Positions 8,862 to 22,700 are shown, numbered from the stretch's first letter. The stretch: 64,000 nucleotides of DNA from Choanephora cucurbitarum (GCA_025331435.1 JAIWNI010000103.1:1-64000); one strand, 5' to 3'. The notes: generated by a model not told the origin, from the sequence alone. Translations and numbers: made by a program.

Positions 8862-11800
8862 TTAGCGAAATGGCGCCTGAGCTTGGCTGTATTGACCTGC
8901 AGTCAGTGAAGGTTGCAAATTCATTCTATGAGAGGAAACAGAAGTATATCCAGACACACTCTGTTGATATCCAAATGAGCTATTGTTAGGAGCAGGAGAC
9001 ATACTTCTAGCAGATAAAGGAGCAGGATGGCGCATCATCAAGGACTGATCAACAGATGCTGCTTGACCATATTGGCCTGGTCTGTTTGCATAGCTTTGCT
9101 GGCTATAATAAGTACCTTGGGTGTAACCTGAGCGGTAAGTCCCTCGAGACCCTTGTGATGCATTGTCATCAAAGTATGCGCCTTCTCCATTCATTTCATC
9201 TTCAAACATGCTTCTTTCGTATTCTTCCCAAGTCATAGTTGGGATAGTCCTAGGATCGAATCTTCCTTCGTCAGCCATAACGAGCTTTTTACCTTTATCA
9301 CCCATAACGACACGAGTGTTTCCCCAAGAAAAGTCATCAAAATGCCAATAAGAATAAATAGGAATCAAAAAGGAAAAGACTGGAATAGCAAAGATAGAAA
9401 CAATCATCCATATGATGTGCTCCCATTTTCTATGAAGCAAAAAGATGAGAGCTTGTAAGCCATAGACACCTGCAATCGTGAGGATTGACATGATTGGTAC
9501 ACCCGATGTAGAGGTAGCTAGTGTATATATAAGATAAATTAAATAACCTACAATGGCAGGCTGAACTAGAGTGCTAAACAAATCTAGCATTACAATAAAA
9601 CGCATAGAGAAACAGCAAAAACCACATAGTTGTGGTAAGAAAACCAGTTCACCAAGATTATGAATAGTTGAGTTGATCCATCGACGACGCTGAGATAGCA
9701 AAATACTCCATTGATCAGGAGCAACTGTCGCACACTTAGCATCAGGAACAAATTTTGTCTTGTAATTGGGGAAATGTTTTAGAATTAGAGTAGTCAAGTA
9801 ACGATCTTCACCTAAATGGAGCAAGTTCTTCTTGTGCAGGGTATCGACCTTGTTGATTGCATAATCATTAATGATCTGATTGGAAATCAACAGAGGCTTA
9901 TTTTTTTGAGGAGAACGAATACGGTACATACAAAAGCAACCTGGTAGACAGGTAACCGAGCCAAACAGTGATTCAAATGCCTTGATCAAGTAGTGAGAAA
10001 TGAAATATTCATAGACTTGAATCATGGTAACCCAACTATCCTTTTCGTTTGACAGCACTGTTTCACCACATAAACCAATGATTCTTGAATCATGAGCAAA
10101 CACAGACACCATTCGGTTCAAGCCATCTGGCATGACTTCAGTATCGGCATCTACCATAAGTACATATTCGTAAAAACTCGGGTTAACTCCTATAACATTT
10201 TTGATTTGATGATACAGCTCGAGCTCAAATGGTGTCATAGGAGAATTGAAATGGACCTTGTTGAGAAAGTTCATCAGGATCAACTGACTGTCACGCTTGC
10301 CACGATTACCAGGTTTCTGTCTTTCAGTAGGTTTTCCTACCTTGGATACGACTATGTATGGAACTACATGGCCACGACATTCATAGAGACCAGAATACAC
10401 TTTACCCATGTTGTGCTGCTTTTGGCCTTCACCCACAGAAAAGAAAGACAGAGCTTCAGGGTCAATGTTAGGATCTACACCAAGGATATCAAGAACAATA
10501 CGAGGTGTGGGACGATCGTTGCCTCCACCAATAATCATACCATCACAAATAATAAATAGCAACTTGCGCTTATCATCGTACTGCAAAGCACTGATTGAAT
10601 CGATAGTCTTCTTAAGTTCATCTTCTCCTTCTGTATAACAAGGTACTTGACAAATAACAAACTTCTCGTGCTTTTCAGGATCTCGCCAGGTATTGAATTG
10701 AAGAGCAGCCAAAAACTTGAAGACAATAACAGAACAGAGGAATGCAGTGACAATCAACAAGAAATACTCTGCAAATAAGCAACGTGCAGAATTACGTTGA
10801 TCAACTGTGCCTGCAAAGAAAAGGTTTCTCAAACATACTTCTTGTCTGTATTTTACATCTGCATCTAGATTCAAAGCGTTCCATTTTTCTGTAATATCTT
10901 GACCAGAGTGTTGGTTGAACAGCAAGACTACATCATTGTGCAAAAAATCCAGATTAGCGTCGCTTGGAGCACCAACACCTTCAGGCAGGAGAAGGCGACG
11001 CCCGCCAGACACATAAGTTGAAAGGTCATAAATGTTGTCTTTTAGTATAGCCCAACGTCGAATTGTCTTTTGCCCATTCAAATCCACAGGATTGACAGCT
11101 TGATGTGCGATATCCTTAGGTGTATAACCCATTGTTCCCAGCTTGTAGTTTTTTCGAAGCCGTGTCATCTGTTGAAAATACCAATCAGGACGTGAGTCAC
11201 CTGTGTATGGGAGAAAATTGTGGTATTCTGAATTTGAGTCTGTTACATTGACATTGTAGTCAAGAGACACATAAGGGGAAACCGTGCCAGTAACACCTGA
11301 GCATAAAGCAGATACTTGGACAGGAAATAGCTGAGAGACGTCTTTTCCACCGTAGGCGAGAATACTAGATGCTGAAATAACCTGCGCAGCCCAATGATGA
11401 GGTGCAAACTTAGTTAAATCAAATACTTCTCCTCGAATAGATACATAAGCATCATCTGATCCTGAATGACTTTGGAGCTCGGAAACAGAAAAGACATCTT
11501 GGTGCGGACAAATAAGTACACCGAAGAACACCAAAAACCAAATGACAAACGCTGATGTCAAAAAGATACATAGACATAGTGTAAATTTTTCACGCCAAGC
11601 AATTTGAATATCGGGACGCTTCATTCTACCACACATCACTAAACAGGGTGCAGGGACCCACCAAGTCATGAACCACACAAAATTGAGCCAGTTGCGACGA
11701 ACTCGAGACACATGGTTATCTTCCTCTGGTAGAGGTACTTCTTCAACTGTTCGTTTTGAAACTATGTCTTTGAGTGCATTGTTCTTGCCATATGCTTCTG

Positions 11801-14769
11801 AGCTGTATTGTGACTCAAAATCATGATAACTACTTTGCTTTTGATCATCATCAGACAGAAATGAGCGCTGATCATCAGTATAAGCTGAATGAGCCATGCC
11901 TGGTGGTAAAGGCAAGCCAGCATTAAGAGCAGTGCTAGCAACATCCTGTCGTCGATCTGTATAATCTGTCTGAGCTTGGTTGTTTCGTGAGAGCAAAAAG
12001 TCCGTATTGGACCCATAGGATGCATTTGAGAGGGTATCGGAGCTTTGGCTTCTTTCCATACCAATTACAGGAGGGACAGAAAGAGAAGCCATGTTCTCTG
12101 CGACTCGTTTTTCATCTTTTTGCTTTCGTTGTTCTGCTTTCTCTATATTACGCAATTTGTTTTCCAATTCCTCCCAAAGAGTCTCACTAATGAATATCTA
12201 TGAATTGAGTAGTCAGAACAAACGATTTCTTTTTAAATATGTATGACAATGCTACAAACCTTCAAATCGCCCAAGGCGATTTCTTTTGTAGTCCAATTAG
12301 ATAGAGAGATTATACTTTGGCATTGTTCATTTACACTTGCTGATTTGTCTATGTTTTCGAAAGAGAGGACATCTGCATATCTTTCCAAAAACTCTTCGTG
12401 GAGCATAAAGCTTGTGTAATGTGTCTCTGAGCGCTGGCAAATCTGTGGAATCCCCCAAGCGCGAACTTGTGTTCGAACTCGTTGACTGTCAAACTGATTT
12501 GGTGCTGCATTATCGTTAGGTTTGATACAGAAGACAAACCAAGGCATAGTCTCTTTCAATGTATCAAACAATTCGTCCAAAGATTTGTTAAGTTGAGACA
12601 GGACTGTTTTATCCACCCCTTTATACTTGGAACCATCTTTTTTCTCGTCTATGATATCCTGCTCTAAATTGGTCTTTCGTTTTGTTGATTTGGTTCTTCG
12701 CATTGATGGCACACGCAAAGGACCTGTGGATTGTTGAGCATTCATAATTGCATTTGAAAAGGTTGGATGTGACTCAATGTGTATAGTATCGTTGGTAAAC
12801 AGCTCTACAGCAAATGTGTTATATGACGCAGGAGTTGTTTCATTTCCCCTAATCAACTGCACTAGATCTGCATTCAAAAAATCCTTGTTAGCCTCCAGGA
12901 ACCCATCGGGATTGTATGCAACTTGGCCTGCGAAATGTTGGATGGAGAATAACTTTTGGTTTGTTTCAGATTGCTTAATACCAAAGGAGGCGTGGTTGTT
13001 GCTGTGTTTTATGATAGCATCAAGCAGGTTCTTATCCGTGGAAGTACTTAGTTTAGCATGCTTATCTATAATATGAGATATACCATGTTTGCTTCTTGTG
13101 AGTAACTCGACACATGGTTGGTTGTTAAAATAAGGAACATCGATCACAGCTAAGCCATCGGTGCGATACTCTTCGATGTCTTCTTCAAAGATTGAGTATT
13201 GACAAAAGTTTTGAAGTCGTTCATTAGCCAAATTTATACAGAAGGAGTCGAAATTTGCTAGGTGGAGTCTAGGCCCCGGTAGATCCAGAATACCGATGAA
13301 ATTATGCACATTATTGTTGCATAACTTTTTGTTGATGAACTCAACTAGCCAGGAAAACAATAATGAATATAGCGATTTAACGATTTCATCTCTTTGCTGA
13401 GCAGCCCCACTTGTATCTAAGATAACAGTTGTCACATCCTTTCCCACAATCTGTGTCCTATAAGTTAAGATGTTCTCTAAAGCTTGAGGATCTACACCGA
13501 GGAAATCAGCACAGAGATCCAAAGTTTCGGCATTTCTGACAAAAGGCGCTTCTTGTATCGTAGGATCATGATCAAATTCAAGTTGTCCAAAGTGTAATAA
13601 GCAAGCTAGAAACTGCCAAATGCGAGCTCGATACTTTTTGTTGATACCAAGTGCTTTCATTGCCTGTTTTAGGCGATTGAACTGGGTTGCTTCATTACCT
13701 GAGGCGGCCATGTATCTAGAGATATATCTATAGGATATCTCGTCATCCAATTGCAGCATTTGTTTCTCCTCTGCTGAGGCACCACCAAGCAATTCATAGA
13801 ACACATGAAAATTTTGCTCATTGCTCGGGCAAGCGATAACTCGAGATTTGTCTAGAAGATAATTGAGGAGCTTGGTGCCTACTACTCGACCCCGTTCATT
13901 GAACTGCAGCTCCATATATTTGCCAAATCGGGATGCACTTGTGTTGAGGTTTGTACGAGCATTGCCAAATGATTCGAGGATGATCTGGGCACTGGTTATT
14001 TGCGACTGAAGCTTGGTTTCTTTCTTTACTGACGAAAGTTGAACGAGATAATCCAAAACAGCTTTAAATGATTCAGTCTTGCCACTTCCTGATTCACCGC
14101 TATGAAGAATAGAGAGTAAAATCAAATTTAATAGTTTGTTTTATTTTTATAGATTTGTTCTCCGCCTATTTGTACTATATTTTTCTCTCCCTCCGTCTCT
14201 CTCTTCCTCCTTTATTTTCTCTCTTGTTTTTGAAGAGTAATCAAAAACAACAAGTAGCAACCTCTCTCTCTCTCTATTTTGCCTCGTTTAAGAAATCCCA
14301 CATGAAACCACTGTATTTGAAGTAGGTAACTTCCAATAAGCATATACATGTGACTGTAACATAAGCATACGATATCACAGTGACCATATCATTTTCTTGG
14401 ATCTCAGCACACACATACTCCTTTTCTCCTCTCACTCAAAAAAAGATATGCATAAACTTGGTAATTGACTTACTTGAAAATGATTGACTGATCGATGCCA
14501 GTGCGTCTCATATGTAGATAAGCTTGGTTCGATAGCTTGTATATATGGGTCGGTAAGGGCTCTGTGCTGTCTGTTTCAGCATCTTTGTATTGTGCTATGT
14601 AGTGTGAGCTTTGTGCTGGGATATTCTTGAAAGGGTTGATTGCAACCACTGCTGAGTCGCTTATACGAGAATAAAATACATTGGATTGGAATGCAGCTTT
14701 TAGCACTTGAGTGATGTTGTCTTCTGTCTTTTGGCTTTGGTCTGAGATTTCAAACTTTCTTAATGCCAT
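8862..14769 (-). CDS. Chitin synthase with N-terminal myosin motor domain (class V type)
   Basis: Membrane enzyme that polymerises GlcNAc from UDP-GlcNAc at hyphal tips and septa; the motor domain anchors or delivers its vesicles. Three exons, 14769-14474, 14099-12260 and 12197-8862, give 1823 residues. Motor: INPFKNIP near the start, P-loop GESGSGKT at about 100-107 (rebuilt across intron 1), and SRFGKYMEL. The switch II region reads DLPGPR, degenerate as often in these fusions. Splicing of intron 2 rebuilds DLKIFISETLW at the motor end. Then two membrane segments (about 883-902 and 918-942), a cytochrome b5-like region (GEVFDLTKFAPHHW, about 950-1020), the GT2 core (VDADTEV about 1395, GEDRYLT about 1509, QRRRW about 1548) and further membrane segments. 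The tail is rich in S, Y, G and Q, with no DEK-type domain that I can see. Intron 1 is 374 nt, unusually long for this window. Confidence 0.95.
14100..14473 (-). other. 374-nt first intron of the motor chitin synthase
   Basis: Donor GTAAGT and acceptor TTCATAG. It splits the codon before the myosin P-loop glycine. It contains a CT-rich microsatellite near 14264-14280 and T/C-rich tracts. No gene is seen in it. Confidence 0.8.
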
Positions 14770-16397
14770 TTAGCGATAAAGATAAAGAGAAAAAAAAAAA
14801 GAAACAAGAAAAAAGAATCAAGAACAAAGAAAAAAAAAAGTTACAGTAAAAACTGAAGATCGAAAGGCGGAAAGTCAATTGTTTAAAGTTTGGAGTCTTT
14901 TTATAGGTGGCACCTTTTTTTTTTTGTTACCGGAGAATCAATATCGAAATCCAAGCATTTTTTTAGAGTTTCAGGCAACCTGGTTGTTGTCATGATGTTT
15001 AAGACTGTATAAGATATTCAGTCTATCTAACAAGGTACATTTGAGCAGGGTATCTTTAATTTTGCTGATTAGCTTTTGGTTTTCTTTATTCTTTTTTTTT
15101 GTTCTCTCTTTGCTCCTGTGCTTTACAAATTAAGCAACACAGCTCTTATTGCCAATTTTATCATCATTCATTGTCTATTTATTTTAATCATGCTGCAATA
15201 TTACACATTTCTCTACCAGTTACACAGCTTGGATTTATTATGCATATATTTACTATATTTTCGTTAGCCCCAAAACCATGTGGCTGGCTTAACTGAAACA
15301 AGAAGTCTAAATTTTCACTTTTAACACTGGTCATTCAGATTCTTTACATCAAAGTGAAAGGAAAGAAGCTTGTGCAGTATTCCTTTTATTGAAAAAAGAT
15401 AGCATGATAGTCATATAAATGAGTAGCCATAGCCGGAATATATTCCGACAGGCTTACTTTTCAACCACTTTGATCAGAAATAAAAAAACAAGCCCTGCAG
15501 CCAATAACTCAATATACAAAATACAGACCAATAGTGGCATAAAAACGAGCTCAAATGAATATATCTTCCGGGACCCTTTCCGGCTATAATCCAGTCAATC
15601 TATAATAACGAACACAGTATGTCCTTGCTCTTTTTAAGAGAGCATCAATTAATCTCAAAGAAGATTGAACTATAAAGCTTCTCAAGTACTCTTTTCTTTC
15701 TTTCTTTCTTTCTCCATCCTATTTCATTGAAACAAATAGCTCAAATCGATAAACCAAGATCAACGGGAAAAGACAATGAAGTAAAGATATCGCAGCTTCT
15801 GTTGTATTTGAATAAACCTCAGTGTCATTCTAGACTTATGTGCTGTAAACGACATGCCTAATATATCCTATTCTATTCAATAGTGACTCAATCTGCTTTT
15901 CGATGTATAACTGATTATGAAGAAACCACTCTAGACTTTCATTGTTATCCCCCTCCTTTTTATTTTCAAGTTACACTTTTGTCTTACGAATTGTTTCAAT
16001 AATGAAAAATAGAGTGTAATTTGCGGTTGGTTTTAATCACTTTCTGTTTGCCAGCAAAATGTTGGTGGTGAGATGTAAAATATAATGGATGCTGGAATAA
16101 ATGAAAGTTCAGAAAAACAGTTAGAAGACAAAACCAAATAGAAAATGAATTTTATGTGTTTGAGAACTACAACCTAACACAAATCGCAAAACACAAAAGA
16201 GTTGCCAAAAGAAGATTTCATCAAGCTTAACTCACAGAATAAATGACAAAGTTTGATCTTTTACAGTTTAAATATCCGAAAGCATGAAATGTCGTACAAG
16301 AAGTAGTAATTCAACAAAAAACTTCTACTTTATCACATTCAACAATGCCTGTTGTCAATAGATGAATACATAGTTTATATAAACAAAGCAACGAAAA
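14770..16397. other. Intergenic region upstream of chitin synthase
   Basis: This holds the chitin synthase promoter (right of 14769) and the 3' flank of BUD23. A TTTC microsatellite lies near 15694-15713. A 14-base palindrome CGGAATATATTCCG is at 15434-15447, a CGG-N8-CCG arrangement that could bind a Zn2Cys6 dimer. Open frames near 15076-15296 look random. No RNA gene recognised. Confidence 0.5.
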
Positions 16398-17368
16398 TTA
16401 GAATCTAGTCTTTCTTTTCCGACCTGTGAATTTGGAATCATTAGCAACCACTTTATCTCCCTTTTCACGAGCCACTCGCTTCTTGTTGTTGATCCAAGCT
16501 CTATCTTTCACGCCCTTTCTATCTGATCGTCTTCTTCGCGAGGCTTGTCTACGGTTTTCATATTGAATCGACTTCAAATCATCTGGATGCACTTCGCCAT
16601 CTTCACCTAATGCCTTGGGCATTTGGTTCTTTACACCTGATTGGACACCAGCAAATAAGCAAAGGTAGTATTTCTTTGCTTTCTTTGAATTAGGATAATC
16701 AACCAAAAGACCACCTTCAAAACCACACTTGGTAGCCACATCAATAATCAACTGAATTTGATCGTCATTCTCGGGGTAGAATTGAAAGACAGCTCTGGCG
16801 CCTTTTGTGAGTGATGCATATAAAGTAGAGAAAAATCGTTGAAGTCTTGCCTTGGGTCGATTGATCGCCTTGTCTGCATTACAAAGCCATTGAAGTACAG
16901 AGACACTAATACAACCATCAAATGTACCTGGACGGAAAGCCATACCCTGTCCAGCATCTTGCAGAAAAAGGTCGCCTTCTACCTCTCTTTCATTGGCTAC
17001 GTCCAACATGGCTGATGAAATATCCATACCAACCCATGTATGACCTTCTTCTTCTAAGATCTCACCACTTAATCCTGATCCACATCCAATATCCAATAAA
17101 TACTTAGGTCCCTCAGACAAATTCAATAACTCTAATGCACGATATGCCATTTCTGCTTGAATGGCTGTAATACGTGAGCTATTTGATGTCCATTGTCAGT
17201 GATTATCATTGACCTGGTTACCATTGACTTACTTGTCTGTGTATTTTCTAGCTTCATCATCACCGTAAAACTAAAAGAAATTCGTCTTAATTTAGTACGC
17301 TTTGCCGCTTATCGAGTTCTTTAAATACTGACGATTTCTGGTGGCGCAATATGTTCTGGGCGAGACAT
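16398..17368 (-). CDS. BUD23: 18S rRNA (guanine-N7) methyltransferase Bud23
   Basis: S-adenosylmethionine-dependent enzyme that makes m7G in 18S rRNA and assists 40S subunit biogenesis, working with Trm112. Exons 17368-17333, 17270-17233 and 17178-16398 give 284 residues, the usual length. The start MSRPEHIAPPEI and FYGDDEARKYTDNSR match the family N-terminus once two short introns are removed. SAM motif I is LLDIGCGSG at about 52-60. GTFDGCISVSVLQWLCNA and VVDYPNSKKAKK-type signatures follow (here LLVDYPNSKKAKKYYLCLF). The basic tail ends TGRKRKTRF, as in known members. Transcribed away from the LINE to its right. Confidence 0.97.
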
Positions 17369-18284
17369 GATATGATAAGTGAAAAGAAGAAGAAAAAAAA
17401 AGATAATTTTTGTTATCCAATGTGACTTTTGTCCTGCAGGAAAGGAAGGGGGAAATCTTTTTAGGAAACAGAATAAAAAAAAGTGGCAGTGGCTTTGAAT
17501 GAGATAAAAACCCCGAGAGGTCAATTGTAGTAGATCTAAATGACCAAAGAATCAAGACTGTCACTAGATTTAATAGGGAAAACGAAAGAGAATCTATGCA
17601 AAATGGGCTCACAATATCTGAAGTGAAAAGGATCAAATAAAGAAAAAGAATGTTGCTTATTTTTTTTTGAAGAAGAGAGGCAGAAGTGCTATCAATATCA
17701 TTGCTATCTTTAACAGATCTTCCATTCTGCTTAAATATGTAAGTGCGTGTCACATTGGATCTTGCTCAGGTCCTGTCGATAAATAATTTCGAATAAGCTA
17801 ATATGTTGAAAGCATTATAAAATATGGCAGCTTGTTGAAAATGCATTTATCAACAGAAGTAAGCTCAACCGATAAGGCACGTAATGACAGAGAAATGCAT
17901 GCGGCACACCTTGCCAAGAAAACATGCTTGAGAAAAACTGGCAGTATCCAAAAAAGAGCAAGAATTGACATAATCATTGCCTGATTTCGCAACGCGTTTA
18001 CTATCATGGTAGTAGAGTTGCACAAAAAGTTCAAAGAACAAAAAGTTCAAAGAACAAAAAGATAATAATCCAATACAAAAGCATGGTTTGTTGAACATTG
18101 TAATGCTTACTTCACCGTTTGTTTTTGCAATCGTCATAAATGCGTTAGAACATACAGACTTCAAAAAGCAAATCTGAACGCTGTTGAAGAAAAGAAAAGA
18201 TCGAAAGCATATGAAATCAATTAATTGCGTGGTTTAAATAAACTTACATTTAATGCAGAAAAGAAAAAAGGGTTACTGCTATTT
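17369..18284. other. Promoter side of BUD23, left flank of the LINE
   Basis: No gene supported. A 16-base direct repeat AAAAAGTTCAAAGAAC occurs twice in tandem near 18025-18056. Several open frames on the minus strand here have no protein-like features. Confidence 0.5.
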
Positions 18285-18302
18285 ATTGTTCTGTCTGTGA
18301 CA
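18285..18302. repeat. Left target-site duplication of the LINE
   Basis: ATTGTTCTGTCTGTGACA, identical to 23974-23991. The match stops at the next base on the right, so the duplication is 18 bp and the element lies between. Confidence 0.9.
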
Positions 18303-18363
18303 TGGCTTCTTCCGCTATTCAACACAAAGGGGCCTTTAAAACCCCGACCATTAAGAGACAAAT

Positions 18364-19617
18364 ATGAAGTCTTGGGTTGATGCAGTAACTGCAGGCAAAC
18401 AACGTACCTCAATCACTACATGTAGCCCTTCAAACACCCAGCCTTCTGTTGAGCGTGGACAACTCACAGAGAGTGCGGTGAATGATGTCTACAGACGTGT
18501 TGCGAGACCATTTCTCAAGAACACCTTTTCCAACTCACTCCTGATCGACATCACTAGCGTCGATAACAAGTCTTCCTTCGTTGCTGAATTGTACGCACTT
18601 TGCAACGGTGAGGGTGCTGAACATCTTTGGGGCATTTCTCAAACCATTCGTCGCAAATACTTTCGGTGGTATGCTGAGATTGCAGTTTCACCTTCTCATT
18701 ACCTTCGTTTACAGAGGGACGGCTTTGAACTGAAAACTCATGGCAAGTTCTCAGTGTTTCCATCTCTCTCTCCATCTGCTGAGATTCTTAAAGTTTCACT
18801 CTCGGGTCTTCCTTTAATCTATGGTTGTGGCGCGAGTGGCTTAGTTCAACTTCAAGATGATATGTTTTCCAATTTAGAGCCTTTTGGCAAAATTGTTGAT
18901 TGTGGGCTTGACTTCAGCGCTGGGGGCACTTTTTCGGGAAATGGTTTTGTAGTTCTTAAGTGTTCTGATAAGACGACCTCTCCTTCATATCATTCATTGT
19001 CTCATTTAATCGATTGGTCATATCATCCAGTTGATTTCTCAGTTACTGAGTCCATTGTACTACTTGAGAACCCTGATCGAGTTCAGGTTAAAGCTACTTG
19101 GGCCTCTATGGCTCCATTTTGTCGTTACTGTCATGCATCCGACCATGCTTTGGCCGATTGCAAGCTTAGACGGGACGCAACTTTATGCTACAATTGTCAT
19201 GAATCGGGCCATATCGCTAAATCCTGCCCTAGAAAGAATATTGGTTCAGGAAAAAAGCGTAAGACTCCAGCTCCGGTTCTTGTACAATCCACCCCACCTC
19301 CTGTGATGGCTTCACCTCCAGTCTCTTTGTCTCAGAGTTCCCTTCCTCTTGAGCTTGAGTTACCTAGTTCTTCCTTACCAAAGATGGCATCTGTTCCTGC
19401 TTCTGTTCCTGGGATTCCTTCTCCCTCTTCCACTCGCCAATCGCAGCGTATTATAGAGCGCCGGTCCTCTCCTGAGGTTCAAGAGATACCTTTGAATCTT
19501 GTATCTCAGCCTCCTGCCACATGCGTACACTGTGGTTTGCAAGGCCATAGCCGTACTAACAGCAAACATTGTCTTAAGAATCCAAAGTACGTCAGAGAGA
19601 ATAGTAAGTCTACCTAG
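18364..19617 (+). CDS. LINE ORF1, gag-like protein with zinc knuckles
   Basis: An RNA-binding protein expected to coat the LINE transcript. The 417-codon frame is fully open from MKSWVDAVTAGK to the TAG at 19617. Two consecutive CX2CX4HX4C knuckles, CRYCHASDHALADC and CYNCHESGHIAKSC, lie at about residues 257-293. A third, looser knuckle (CVHCGLQGHSRTNSKHC) lies near the C-terminus. Between them is a P/S/T-rich linker. It starts 61 bases after the left target-site duplication. Intact while ORF2 is broken. Confidence 0.9.
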   Translation: MKSWVDAVTAGKQRTSITTCSPSNTQPSVERGQLTESAVNDVYRRVARPFLKNTFSNSLLIDITSVDNKSSFVAELYALCNGEGAEHLWGISQTIRRKYFRWYAEIAVSPSHYLRLQRDGFELKTHGKFSVFPSLSPSAEILKVSLSGLPLIYGCGASGLVQLQDDMFSNLEPFGKIVDCGLDFSAGGTFSGNGFVVLKCSDKTTSPSYHSLSHLIDWSYHPVDFSVTESIVLLENPDRVQVKATWASMAPFCRYCHASDHALADCKLRRDATLCYNCHESGHIAKSCPRKNIGSGKKRKTPAPVLVQSTPPPVMASPPVSLSQSSLPLELELPSSSLPKMASVPASVPGIPSPSSTRQSQRIIERRSSPEVQEIPLNLVSQPPATCVHCGLQGHSRTNSKHCLKNPKYVRENSKST

Positions 19618-19754
19618 TTATCTTTTTCCAAGCATTCGGACTTGGACATGGACATGGATGATGAGCTTTCAAACACTCAGACACCATCTTTTGTTGTTCT
19701 AGTGGATCCCGTTGAATCTTCTTTGGTTTCCCCTCACACACAACAATAATTAAT

Positions 19755-22700
19755 ATGACTATGAGTATCCCTATGCTAATGAATATAAATCCTATGCCCA
19801 TTCCTCTCCTTACTTCAAACTTACAATCCATCACATCATCTCGTCCTCCCTTTAACCTCAAAATGGGATTTCTTAACTGCCACAGCATTGCTAAGACAGC
19901 AAATCCCATTGTTCGTACATCTTTCATTCGCCATCCTCGTATCTTGTCTTTTGACATTTTAGCTCTTCAAGAAACTCATGCTAATGATCCTTTCTTACAA
20001 ACGACTTTGCATACTCAATTCCAGGCCCAAGACAGTATCTGGTCTACTCACTGTGGCCTGATTTGTTTCACACCTAATATAGAGCTTACCAACTCCTTTG
20101 TCATCCGCTGTGGCCGTCTAATTCATGCATCTGTCACTCATCGTTCCAACCTTTTCGCTCCTTTTACTGTCACAGTCGCCTACTTTCCTGCCAACAGTTT
20201 CGAAAGGGTTTTTTTTCTCTCTTTTGATACTTTACCTCTTTTCTTTCCCTCTTCACCCAAATGGCAGGTGATTTTGGGAGACTTCAATTATTCCTACGCC
20301 AACCATTTTGAGGTGCCCCTTGGAGGGCTCCGCAACAATAGCTGGAGTACATCGACCGCTTTTCCGTGGATGCTATCACGCCTGCAGGTCATTTAGCAGC
20401 TCCAACATTTCAAAACCATCGAGGAACATCATGTATTGATTTTTGTTTCGCAATTAAGGATTTGCTATCAAATGTCAAGCCGAACTTTGGTACAGTCAAT
20501 TTTTAACACTAGACTGGACAGACCAACGACAGCTTTCCTTAACTTTACGCCTGTCTCTTCCTTTATCTTCTTCATCTCCGGCCACTTCTGTTGGACAGGG
20601 TCTATGGAAAGCACATCCACGTTTGGCAACAGATAAAGAGTTCCTATGAAAGTTGGATTTTCATCTTCAACAAACGGCTGCTAGCATAGACAGTCGCCTT
20701 CCGGCTTGCTACAAATGGGAGCAGCTGAAACAGATAACTGCCAAAACGACCAGGGCCCATTCTCGACTCCAAGCATTCATCTTTTCTCGCGCGGAATCAT
20801 TGCTTCAACGTAAACGTGCTAAGATTGAGTCTAATATACTTCGCAACCCTTCTTTGATTTCTGAATTGTCCCCCCAACTTGGGGTGATTCAGGAGCAACT
20901 AACATCTCTGCAACAATACCATGTCGAAAACTTAGCGTTGAAAGCAGGTATTCGTTGGCGGGAGAAAGGAGGACTCTCCGCTGGCTATCTTAAACGAACA
21001 GCTCAGGCTAGGCTGTCCAAAAGTTCAATCCCACCTCTGCACCACCCTGTTCTAGACCGCCTCTACTCAACTAAAGATGAAATGCTGGATACAGCTTTCG
21101 TTTTCTACGATAAGTTGTATTCGCCTGATCCCTGTTGATCCTGATGCTGTTGCCTCACTTTTGAAATTCTCTCCCTCATTCTGCTCGCATTTCTGATTCA
21201 GGACTCCAGGATGTTGCTTGAGCCTATCACTCTAACTGAGTTGATTGAAGCCTTCTCTCGCTGCCCTCGTACTAGTAGTCCTGGTCCGGATGGTTTGCCA
21301 TATGAGATTGTCAGACTCATTGTGCTCAATCCCTCTTGTCAGGACATTGCCTTGCAAGGTGTTCAATGATGCACTACTTCATGGTATATTTCCACCCTCG
21401 TGGCTTGCCACCTCGGTCTGCCTGCTACCAAAGAAGGGAAATTTATCTGATTTGAAGAATTGGAGACCCATCTCCTTGATCAACACCGACGCCAAGGTCT
21501 TCACTCGAATTCTGAACGCTCGGTTCCTCCAGACAACAGATGATCTGATCAATCCATATCAGTCTGGCTTCGTGCGTGGTAGATTTATCGCTGATAATGG
21601 CTTGCTGATGAAACTTGTGATGGAGCATGCTCGCTCTACCAATTCTCCAGCCATTGCCCTTCTCTTGAATCAAGAAAAAGCGTATGATCGGATTCATCCT
21701 CAGTATTTGCACCTGGTGCTTGAACGTTTCGGCTTCCCTTCCCCCATCATTCGTTGCCTCACATCTTTGTTTTTCTCAACTCAGATGTCAATCAATGTCA
21801 ATGGCTTCCATTCACCACCGGTTCTTCAGAGACGTGGGTTGCGACAGGGCGATCCCCTTTCCCTAGTCCTATTAACTTAGCCTTTGAACCTCTCTTGAAA
21901 TCCATCCTTGCTCTTCCTTCTCTGCGGGGCATCTCTGTACCTAAGCCTTTGTGTTCCCTCTCCTCCTTGGAGTAGGGCACTGTCAAATTGCTGGCATATG
22001 CGGATGATATTGCTTGCTTTCTCAATGAACCCCAGGAACTGATTCAACTGCTTAACTTGTTGTCTCAATATTCCAGCGCTTCTAATACTTTAGGTGAACT
22101 ACCACAAGACTGTAGCTCTCTCCTTGTCTGGCCATCGCCGTAGCTTCATTGCTAATTGGGCTACCTCCTTGACGACCTGTCATATCACTCAATGGCATGA
22201 CTCATCTTCTGTTGGTTCCTGCTGTAGTATCTAGGCTATCCCACTCTATACCACTCCCACTCAGAGAGACTTTTTCCTTTCTTCGTTGCTGGATAAGATC
22301 AGACGAGCTTGTGATATTCATCAAAGTCGTCAATTGTCGATACGCGGTCGAGCCACAGGTCATGAACTCACTGATTCTTTTCAAGCTTTGGCATATCCTT
22401 CGAGTGGTGTCCTGTTCCTCTATCTTTCTTCGGTAACCTCCGTACTATCATTTCAGTCCTTTATTTCGTTTCGCATCTTTCCCAGACTTAGCTTCTCTAC
22501 TATGTGCTTATCACGATCTAAAGGGCGGTTAGGCCTGCTTGATCCGCGTCAACAATAGGGCACACTACAACTTCGATGGTTAATCCCTCTATTGGGTGAT
22601 TACCAGGTCGATATGGAAACCTCCTCTCTGTCCATTGACCCTGATTCTACCGAGTTTGCTTCCATTGTGTTGCTACGGCTAATTAACTTCTTGGTCCACT

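Noticed and set aside
14100..14125. Independent start (ATG at 14125) for a separate myosin-like gene
   Set aside because: The preceding exon (14474-14769) supplies the missing N-terminal motor sequence and splices in phase; kept only as a possible isoform.
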